This document shows, in pieces, positions 15,556 through 19,957 of a stretch of DNA of 19,957 bases. Below the pieces are notes generated by a model that worked only from the letters and a program-made list of their open reading frames with translations, was not told the origin of the DNA and made no database searches. The stretch's first letter is position 1. Each line of letters begins with the position of its first letter. Source of the stretch: Mollicutes bacterium (GTDB taxonomy: Bacteria; Bacillota_I; Bacilli_A; Izemoplasmatales; Izemoplasmataceae); assembly GCA_003552275.1 (NCBI GenBank), contig PUKL01000123.1:1-19957 (forward strand). The letters are read 5' to 3'. A program made the position numbers and the translations under genes.

Positions 15556-15570
15556 TCAACGTGTTTTTTT
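15542..15570. terminator. Bidirectional terminator shared by two convergent genes
   Basis: AAAAAAACACG (15542-15552) pairs perfectly with CGTGTTTTTTT (15560-15570) around a 7-base loop. It reads as stem plus T-tract on both strands. Both arms are coding: the left arm forms the last sense codons of the plus-strand kinase gene and the right arm the last sense codons of pgi. The loop holds the two stop codons back to back (TGA at 15553-15555, then the reverse complement of TGA at 15556-15558). Confidence 0.85.
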
Positions 15571-16890
15571 CATGCGCTTTGCCAACTCTTCGGCCCGGTC
15601 CTCGAAACCTTTCTTGCCGAGGAGGGCGAACATGTTCCGTTTGTAGGCTTCCACCCCCGGTTGGTCGAAGGGGTTGACACCGAGCACATAACCGCTCAAG
15701 GCGCAAGCGAGTTCGAAGAAATAGATGACATGACCGAATGTGTAAGCGTCCATCTTGTCCGTCTCGATGACGATCGAAGGTACGTTTCCGCTTTCGTGGG
15801 CGATGAGGGTTCCCTCCATCGCTTTTTTGTTCACGGTGTCGACGGTGGTCCCGGCAAGATAGTTCAGATTGTCGCTGTCATTTTTCTCCTCCCGGATGAC
15901 ACTCACTCTTCTCGGTTCCTTGACGGAAAACACCGTCGCAAAGAGGTGCCTTTCTCCGTCTTGGATGTATTGACCCAAGGAATGGAGGTCCGTCGTGAAG
16001 CTCGCACTGGCCACAAACAGCCCTTTCCCGTCTTTCCCCTCACTTTCACCGAAGAGTTGTTTCCACCATTCGGACAGATGACGGAACTTCGGCTCATAGT
16101 GGACGAAGAGTTCAATCTTCTTTCCGGACTCGTACAAGGCATTTCTGTACATCACATAAGCATCGAGCGGATTCATCCCTTCGGAATCGGTGAAATATCT
16201 CTCTCGTGCGTTCTCGGCCCCATCGAGCATCGATTCGATGTCATGACCTTTGAAGGCCACGGGGAAGAGTCCCACGGGGGTCAAAAAGCTGTAACGGCCG
16301 CCGACATCGTCGGGAATGACGAAAGTCTCGTAGCCCTCCTTGTCCGCCAATGTCCGTAGAGCGCCTTTCGAAGCGTCCGTCGTGGCCACGATGCGTTCTT
16401 TGGCCTCATCCGCACCGAATCTCTCTTCCAAGAGGCGCTTGAAAAAGCGGAAGGCGATGGCCGGTTCGGTGGTGGTGCCGGATTTACTGATGACATTGAT
16501 GGAAAACCGCTTGTCCGATAGATAATCGCGCAGATCCTCCAAATATTCTCCGGAAATGTTGTGGCCGGCAAAAATGACCTCGGGCTCATCGTCATGCGGA
16601 AAATAGGCATCCAGGGCTTCCAGTGCCGCCCGGGCACCGAGATAGGAGCCGCCGATGCCGATCACCAACAACACATCGCTCATCTCACGATGCCGAGCCG
16701 CCAGCACACGGATACGATCCAGTTCTTGCCTTGTCCGTGCCGGAAGATCCACCCAACCGGTGAAGGCACTGCCCGGACCTTTCTTCTCTTGTAAGGCCTT
16801 TTTGGCTTCTTTCAACCTTGTTTTAAGATCGTTGGTCCTTGTCTCGTCTTCGACAAAGGGCCTCACATGTTCAAGTCTCACATCAATCAT
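15556..16890 (-). CDS. pgi: Glucose-6-phosphate isomerase
   Basis: Pgi interconverts glucose-6-phosphate and fructose-6-phosphate in glycolysis. From ATG at 16890 it is 444 residues, the Bacillota short form of about 450. Motifs are VIGIGGSYLGARAAL near 76-90, SKSGTTTEPAIAFRF near 135-149, the first PGI signature region DVGGRYSFLTPVGLFP near 195-210, GESEGKDGKG at 281-290 with the catalytic glutamate region, DLHSLGQY near 301, and the second signature region with GVNPFDQPGVEAYK near 404-417 carrying the catalytic lysine. An upstream in-frame ATG at 16938 has no ribosome-binding site. The ATG at 16890 follows GCGAGG and overlaps the S1-domain gene by 8 bases, and the encoded MIDVRLEHV matches the expected N-terminus. 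Confidence 0.97.
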   Translation of the reverse strand: MIDVRLEHVRPFVEDETRTNDLKTRLKEAKKALQEKKGPGSAFTGWVDLPARTRQELDRIRVLAARHREMSDVLLVIGIGGSYLGARAALEALDAYFPHDDEPEVIFAGHNISGEYLEDLRDYLSDKRFSINVISKSGTTTEPAIAFRFFKRLLEERFGADEAKERIVATTDASKGALRTLADKEGYETFVIPDDVGGRYSFLTPVGLFPVAFKGHDIESMLDGAENARERYFTDSEGMNPLDAYVMYRNALYESGKKIELFVHYEPKFRHLSEWWKQLFGESEGKDGKGLFVASASFTTDLHSLGQYIQDGERHLFATVFSVKEPRRVSVIREEKNDSDNLNYLAGTTVDTVNKKAMEGTLIAHESGNVPSIVIETDKMDAYTFGHVIYFFELACALSGYVLGVNPFDQPGVEAYKRNMFALLGKKGFEDRAEELAKRMKKTR

Positions 16891-17236
16891 CTGTCTCAGC
16901 CTCGCTTTCCATGGGGGGATTGTTCTCGTACCATTCACGGATCCAATCGGGAAGCTTCTCTTTCAACGGGGCGAATCCCGCTGACAGTGTCACATTCATC
17001 CGCCTCGTCTGTTTTCTGAGAGCTTTCCTGCTCAAAGAGAGTCTTCCCTCGTCGTCAATCGAGAGAATCTTGAATTTGTAGGTCTTGCCCTTCCGGAGGA
17101 AATCCTCGATGTCATAGACGTAATCATGCGCGACCTCGGAGATATGGACAAGGCCTTTCCGCCCGTCGACATCGACGAAAGCTCCGTAGGGTTTGATAGC
17201 TATGACCACACCTTGTACGACATCACCTTTTCGCAT
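16883..17236 (-). CDS. S1 RNA-binding domain protein (YugI/GSP13-like)
   Basis: This 117-residue protein has a single S1 domain in its first 75 residues: KGDVVQGVVIAIKPYGAFVD, then GRKGLVHISEVA, then VYDIEDFLRKGKTYKFKILSID and GRLSLSRKAL, all standard S1 blocks. A tail with several acidic residues follows. B. subtilis YugI (general stress protein 13) and its relatives associate with ribosomes or mRNA and regulate expression, and yugI lies near pgi there too. The open frame extends upstream, but the ATG at 17236 has GGAGGTG 5 bases away and the protein fold starts there, so I take it as the start. It is the first gene of a two-gene operon with pgi. Confidence 0.92.
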   Translation of the reverse strand: MRKGDVVQGVVIAIKPYGAFVDVDGRKGLVHISEVAHDYVYDIEDFLRKGKTYKFKILSIDDEGRLSLSRKALRKQTRRMNVTLSAGFAPLKEKLPDWIREWYENNPPMESEAETDD

Positions 17237-17256
17237 GACGGCACCTCCATGAAAGC

Positions 17257-17265
17257 TGTTTTCAG
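17257..17265 (-). promoter_or_regulatory. Extended -10 promoter of the S1-gene-pgi operon
   Basis: On the minus strand TGCTATACT is a good -10 hexamer with TGn extension, and the -35 position is poor. Transcription would start about 14 bases before the ribosome-binding site GGAGGTG of the S1-domain gene. Confidence 0.5.
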
Positions 17266-17285
17266 TATAGCACACAAATGCAAAG

Positions 17286-17319
17286 GGGAAAACAAGGATG
17301 GGCCCCGAAGGCCCCTCTT
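17286..17319 (-). terminator. Possible second hairpin terminator upstream of the S1-gene promoter
   Basis: On the minus strand GGGCC and GGCCC form a 5-bp stem around TTCGG (17304-17314 region), with further partial pairing outside, followed by ATCCTTGTTTTCC. The T-tract is imperfect. It lies between the good terminator at 17388-17412 and the promoter near 17257, so it may be a back-up terminator. Confidence 0.35.
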
Positions 17320-17387
17320 GATCGGATGAAAAAACTAATTCGGCTTTATTTAGCGATTTCCCATTTGTCCATGATGCTTTGAACCCA

Positions 17388-17412
17388 TAAAAATAGCGCC
17401 CGCGGGCGCTAT
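17388..17412 (-). terminator. Rho-independent terminator of the nfu-yutG operon
   Basis: ATAGCGCCCG/CGGGCGCTAT is a perfect 20-base inverted repeat (17393-17412) that begins at the last base of the phosphatase stop codon. On the minus strand it is followed by TTTTTATG. With a CGCG loop the working stem is 8 bp and very GC-rich. Confidence 0.88.
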
Positions 17413-17951
17413 CAATCGGCGTAACGGTGGGCGATGGAACTCGCTGCCGCGGCGGCGATGGCACCGACAATGTCATCGAGGAAGGTGTGACACTGGTCGG
17501 TGTTCTTACCGATTTCATCGAGTTTCTTGATGATCCCCGGTTTCGTCTTGTCCACATACCCGAAATTCGTGAACCCGATGGAGCCATACACGTTGACGAT
17601 GGCCAAGGCCAACACCTCGTCGATGCCGTACAGACCGTAATCCTCCAAAAGCATCCCCCGCAAGGGTTCGCTCATCGCACCGCTCTCGGCAAGCTTGTCC
17701 AGTTCGAGACCGGTGAGGATCGCATTTTGGACCTCGCGTTTCATGACGACCCGTTCGACGTGTTCCAGACAGGTCTTTTCCGAAAGGTCGGGGATGTACT
17801 TGCCTTGCAGACCGTATGTGATGGCCGCGATATCGGAGAGTTCCACACCGCGTTCTTTCATCATCTTGACGACGACGTCCCGGGTCTTCGTGTCATTGAC
17901 GCGATCGTCGGCGTATTCCTCGGGAAGCTTTGTCATATCCTTTTCCGCCAT
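17412..17951 (-). CDS. Phosphatidylglycerophosphatase A family protein (YutG-like)
   Basis: Members of the PgpA family dephosphorylate phosphatidylglycerophosphate; the Bacillota YutG branch is a soluble-looking version. From ATG at 17951 this is 179 residues. Visible blocks are VVVKMMKERGVELSDIA near the N-terminus, LEHVERVVMKREVQNAILTG in the middle, LLEDYGLYGIDEVLALAIVN, and GKNTDQCHTFLDDIVGAIAA near the C-terminus. The last block carries the acidic residues expected of the active site. GGAG lies 8 bases before this ATG. The in-frame GTG at 17960 is too close to that site. The neighbour nfu corresponds to yutI, which sits close to yutG in B. subtilis, so context agrees. That the protein has phosphatase activity is inference. 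Confidence 0.88.
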   Translation of the reverse strand: MAEKDMTKLPEEYADDRVNDTKTRDVVVKMMKERGVELSDIAAITYGLQGKYIPDLSEKTCLEHVERVVMKREVQNAILTGLELDKLAESGAMSEPLRGMLLEDYGLYGIDEVLALAIVNVYGSIGFTNFGYVDKTKPGIIKKLDEIGKNTDQCHTFLDDIVGAIAAAAASSIAHRYAD

Positions 17952-17972
17952 GTTCTTCACTCCGTCCTTGGA

Positions 17973-18206
17973 TTAGATATGTTCGACACCGATGACGCCC
18001 GGCACTTCTTCGAGAAGGAGTGCTTCGACACCTTCGGTGAGCGTCGTGTCCACAAGGGCGCACCCGACGCAGGCCCCGGTGAGTTCGACATAGACGACGC
18101 CGTCGACAAGTTTCACAAACCGGATATCGCCACCGTCCCGGTTGATGTAGGGACGGATCTTCTCGATGACTTTTTTGACTTGTTCTTCCATCTCTTTTTG
18201 TTCCAT
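17973..18206 (-). CDS. nfu: NifU C-terminal-domain (Nfu) iron-sulfur carrier
   Basis: Nfu-type proteins carry Fe-S clusters to target enzymes in the cytosol. This is the small stand-alone form of 77 residues, equal to the domain itself. It opens with a charged helix, then IRPYINRDGGDIRFV near 17-31 and the cluster-binding GACVGCALVDTTL with C46 and C49. The usual residues after CxxC are Pro-Ser-Ser; here they are Ala-Leu-Val, a mild variant. The ATG at 18206 has AAAGAGGTG 8 bases upstream. It is followed 21 bases later by the YutG-like gene. B. subtilis yutI is the likely counterpart. Confidence 0.95.
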   Translation of the reverse strand: MEQKEMEEQVKKVIEKIRPYINRDGGDIRFVKLVDGVVYVELTGACVGCALVDTTLTEGVEALLLEEVPGVIGVEHI

Positions 18207-18232
18207 GGTGATGACACCTCTTTTCTATGGGC

Positions 18233-18238
18233 ATTATA
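18233..18238 (-). promoter_or_regulatory. Candidate -10 element for nfu
   Basis: The minus strand reads ATGTATAATGCC, a perfect TATAAT 26 bases before the nfu start codon. No convincing -35 is visible at 16-18 bases. The 74-base gap from yutD fits a separate transcription start. Confidence 0.4.
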
Positions 18239-18276
18239 CATGATGGAGGCGTTTTTGTGGTGAGAAACGCGCAAAT

Positions 18277-18307
18277 ATCCTCAACCCTTCTTGACGCGTT
18301 TGAGGAT
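18277..18307 (-). terminator. Weak hairpin at the 3' end of yutD
   Basis: ATCCTCAA (18307-18300 on the minus strand) pairs perfectly with TTGAGGAT (18284-18277) around a 15-base loop. The hairpin spans the last codons and the stop of yutD and is followed by ATTTGCG, not a real T-tract. It may slow or partly end transcription before nfu. Confidence 0.3.
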
Positions 18308-18562
18308 GAAATAAGGGGAATTCGGGGTCGTCGATTCCATCAGATAGTCGAAAATCTTGTCTTTGTCCTTCTGGGCGAATCCCTTCAGCCGGAGTTTTTC
18401 TCCGCTCACATCCCCCACAATGTAGCTATAATGGTCGAGATAGTCAACATAACGTTCATTGAACGCCTTCAATTCGAACGCTTCCTTAAAATCCCTGACC
18501 AGAGTGACCGTGCCGTGTTCCGTCTCGACGGTCTCGAGTTTCTCTTGCTTCAATTCATCCAT
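18281..18562 (-). CDS. yutD: YutD family protein (DUF1027)
   Basis: YutD proteins are small Bacillota proteins of unknown function. From ATG at 18562 this one is 93 residues. The family-typical core is FELKAFNERYVDYLDHYSYI near 29-48, followed by VGDVSGEKLRLKGF near 49-62 and the C-terminal SPYFILKRVKKG. The open frame extends upstream into ispF, but AGGTG lies 5 bases before this ATG and the domain begins there. It starts 2 bases after the ispF stop, so the two are almost certainly co-transcribed. No signal peptide or membrane segment is visible. Confidence 0.92.
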   Translation of the reverse strand: MDELKQEKLETVETEHGTVTLVRDFKEAFELKAFNERYVDYLDHYSYIVGDVSGEKLRLKGFAQKDKDKIFDYLMESTTPNSPYFILKRVKKG

Positions 18563-18564
18563 CT

Positions 18565-19089
18565 TCACACCTGCTTTCTGTCGCTTGTCCGCTTTCGCAG
18601 GAACTCGATCCTGCTCGTCTTTTCCAAAAGGAGGACACATTCGGCCATGATCGCCTCTTCCTTGCCGATGGGGCCCACCTTCTCACCGCGTGTCGCTTTC
18701 ACACTCACCTTCTCGGTCGCGACGCCGAGAATCTCGGCGATGCGTTTTCGCATCGGAACGATATGGGAAGCGAGTTTCGGCCTTTCCAGATGCACAGTCG
18801 CATCGAGATTGCCGAGATGGAATCCCTGTTTTTGCACCATGTCATAGACCGTCTCCAGCATCTTGGCGGAGTCGCGTCCTTCATCCTTTCCGGGGGTGTC
18901 GGGGAAATGCTTTCCGAGATCCCCGAGCGCCAAGGCCCCGAGCATGGCCTCGGCAATGGCGTGCAATAGACAATCACCGTCGCTATGGGCATCGACAGCA
19001 TAAGGGGACGGAATTCTGATTCCCCCCAAAACAAGCGATTTCCCACTTGTCAGCCGATGAATGTCCCTACTTTGTCCAATCCTCTGCAT
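18565..19089 (-). CDS. ispF: 2-C-methyl-D-erythritol 2,4-cyclodiphosphate synthase
   Basis: IspF forms the cyclic diphosphate intermediate of the MEP isoprenoid pathway. It is 174 residues, about 15 longer than usual because of a basic C-terminal tail. The metal ligands are visible as D9 and H11 in RDIHRL and H43 in HSDGDCLLHA. ALGDLGKHFPDT and GFHLGNLDATVH are also typical. The late motif reads KATRGEKVG where the common form is KATTTEKLG, a mild variation. The ATG at 19089 has GGAG about 10 bases upstream and overlaps ispD by 23 bases. Adjacency to ispD is the usual arrangement. Confidence 0.96.
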   Translation of the reverse strand: MQRIGQSRDIHRLTSGKSLVLGGIRIPSPYAVDAHSDGDCLLHAIAEAMLGALALGDLGKHFPDTPGKDEGRDSAKMLETVYDMVQKQGFHLGNLDATVHLERPKLASHIVPMRKRIAEILGVATEKVSVKATRGEKVGPIGKEEAIMAECVLLLEKTSRIEFLRKRTSDRKQV

Positions 19090-19738
19090 CCGCTATCATC
19101 TCCAACAAGGGCACGTCTTCGGGACGGGTCAGTTTGATGTTGAAAGGATGGCCCTTGACTATCCGGGCCTTCACCCCGAGTGTCTCTTCCAGGAGGGTCA
19201 CATCACAAGTCGCTTCCAGCTTTTTCTTTTCCGCTTCCTCGTGCGCTTTCCGGATCAGGTCCGTGTCAAACGCTTGTGGCGTCTGAATCCGATGGATGCC
19301 CTCGCGGTCCAAATGTTCGATGACGATGTCGTCCTCCACGCGTTTCAGGGTCTCGTCGATGATCAAGGCGGGCGATGCCGCCCCCGTGTCACCCAAGGCT
19401 CCGAGCAATGTCTTGATGGTGTTTGTGCCGATGAAGGGCCTCGCCCCGTCATGGATCATGACATAGGGGCAGTTCACGTGTTTGAGCCCGGCATGGACGC
19501 TCTCTCTTCGTGTTTTTCCGCCTTCCACATATGTGGTGGCCTTGTAGTGCCCACGCATGTATTCCATATCATCCGCGGCGACCACGAGAATGATCTCTTC
19601 ACAGAGGGTGTCTTCTTTGAACCATCCCATCGCCCGTTCGAGTATCGATTTGTGATTGAGATTGAAAAGGACCTTGTTCACACTCATATCTTCCATGCGG
19701 CTGCCTTCTCCGGCCGCGAGTATCACAACGCTATACAT
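19067..19738 (-). CDS. ispD: 2-C-methyl-D-erythritol 4-phosphate cytidylyltransferase
   Basis: IspD couples CTP to methylerythritol phosphate in the MEP pathway. From ATG at 19738 it is 223 residues, close to the family's 230. The nucleotide-binding LAAGEGSRM lies at 7-15 with the conserved lysine at 22, then GGKTRRESV near 73-81, HDGARPF near 96-102, IQTPQAFD near 151-158 and GHPFNIKLTRPEDV near the end. The common TDD motif is changed to TCD. Earlier in-frame ATGs at 19756 and 19744 were rejected because AGTAGG is 7 bases before 19738 and the family starts with this MYSVVILAAG. It overlaps the upstream cyclo-ligase gene by 8 bases. Confidence 0.96.
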   Translation of the reverse strand: MYSVVILAAGEGSRMEDMSVNKVLFNLNHKSILERAMGWFKEDTLCEEIILVVAADDMEYMRGHYKATTYVEGGKTRRESVHAGLKHVNCPYVMIHDGARPFIGTNTIKTLLGALGDTGAASPALIIDETLKRVEDDIVIEHLDREGIHRIQTPQAFDTDLIRKAHEEAEKKKLEATCDVTLLEETLGVKARIVKGHPFNIKLTRPEDVPLLEMIADAEDWTK

Positions 19739-19957
19739 CGTCATGCCTACTTTCATAGATCTGATTGTCGGTCACTAGCATATCCACGGGGACATCATGG
19801 CTCCGGGAAGGTAGGGCCTCCATCCGGAACTTCTCGAAACAGACCCCCACGGAGAGTCCCTTGTAGTCCCTCAAGAAGTTGTCGTAATAACCTTTCCCAT
19901 AACCCAGACGATACAAGGCGTCGTCATAGACGAGTCCCGGGACGATGACGGCGTCCA
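19731..19957 (-). CDS. 5-formyltetrahydrofolate cyclo-ligase, C-terminal part (partial at window edge)
   Basis: This enzyme converts 5-formyltetrahydrofolate to 5,10-methenyltetrahydrofolate using ATP. Only the last 75 codons are in the window, open to the right edge. The visible segment has DAVIVPGLVYDD and then YRLGYGKGYYDNFL, the family signature around the folate/ATP site, followed by SVGVCFEKF and the C-terminal VPVDMLVTDNQIY. The stop is TAG. It is upstream of ispD in the same operon and overlaps it by 8 bases. The N-terminal half lies beyond the window. Confidence 0.93.
   Translation of the reverse strand, partial: DAVIVPGLVYDDALYRLGYGKGYYDNFLRDYKGLSVGVCFEKFRMEALPSRSHDVPVDMLVTDNQIYESRHDDV

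Noticed and set aside
17328..17384. A short plus-strand frame encoding an 18-residue signal-peptide-like sequence starting MKKLIRLYL
   Set aside because: No ribosome-binding site or promoter, and it lies between two terminator hairpins; chance is the simpler explanation.
17237..17587. An upstream extension of the S1-domain protein
   Set aside because: The extra residues are low-complexity and lie over a promoter, a hairpin and the terminator of the neighbouring operon. The ATG at 17236 has an excellent ribosome-binding site.
1..19957. Prophage, insertion sequence, CRISPR array, defence island or tRNA/rRNA
   Set aside because: No transposase, integrase, spaced direct repeats, clover-leaf sequence or terminal inverted repeats are visible. 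Nearly all sequence is accounted for by core housekeeping genes.

Overview
The window looks like an ordinary chromosomal segment of a Bacillota (Firmicutes) bacterium. Signs of this are HPr kinase/phosphorylase (HprK), a PcrA-LigA pair, YutD and YutG-like proteins, a YugI/GSP13-like S1 protein beside pgi, and strong Shine-Dalgarno sites that match the Bacillota 16S tail. TGA, TAG and TAA all end convincing genes, so the code is the standard one and not the Mycoplasma code. The class cannot be fixed from this window. Base composition looks close to even by eye. A direct glutaminyl-tRNA synthetase, which many Bacillota lack, is a useful lineage marker.

Layout, in window order. (1) From 1 to 8686 a long minus-strand operon runs pcrA, ligA, uvrA, an unrecognised four-helix membrane protein, hprK and the beginning of lgt. 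Junctions are 8-base overlaps or 2-5 base gaps, and most ribosome-binding sites lie in the end of the preceding gene. (2) From about 8900 to 9804 a plus-strand membrane protein gene of unknown function is interrupted by an in-frame TAG, followed by a strong bidirectional terminator. (3) From 9935 to 13122, on the minus strand, lie the cold-shock gene cspA with a long structured leader, glnS, and then tsaD. tsaD ends the tightly overlapped operon tsaE-tsaB-rimI-tsaD (14581 to 12130), which makes the t6A modification of tRNA. (4) From 14683 to 15555 a diacylglycerol-kinase-family gene is transcribed divergently from tsaE and convergently to pgi. Its stop codon abuts the stop codon of pgi inside the loop of a shared terminator. 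(5) From 15556 to 17236 the S1-domain gene and pgi form a small operon. (6) From 17412 to 18206 nfu and a PgpA/YutG-like phosphatase form another. (7) From 18281 to the right edge run a 5-formyltetrahydrofolate cyclo-ligase (partial), ispD, ispF and yutD.

Functionally the window is core housekeeping: excision repair and nick sealing, carbon-catabolite signalling, lipoprotein maturation, tRNA charging and modification, glycolysis, phospholipid turnover, Fe-S delivery and the MEP isoprenoid pathway. I see no prophage, insertion sequence, CRISPR array, rRNA or tRNA, and no clear defence or biosynthetic island. The most interesting signals are small. They are a 12-bp RNA helix that would bury the cspA ribosome-binding site, a competing or pseudoknot pairing in the same leader, a degenerate KMSKS loop in GlnRS, the TAG-interrupted membrane gene, and the acidic coiled-coil membrane protein between uvrA and hprK.
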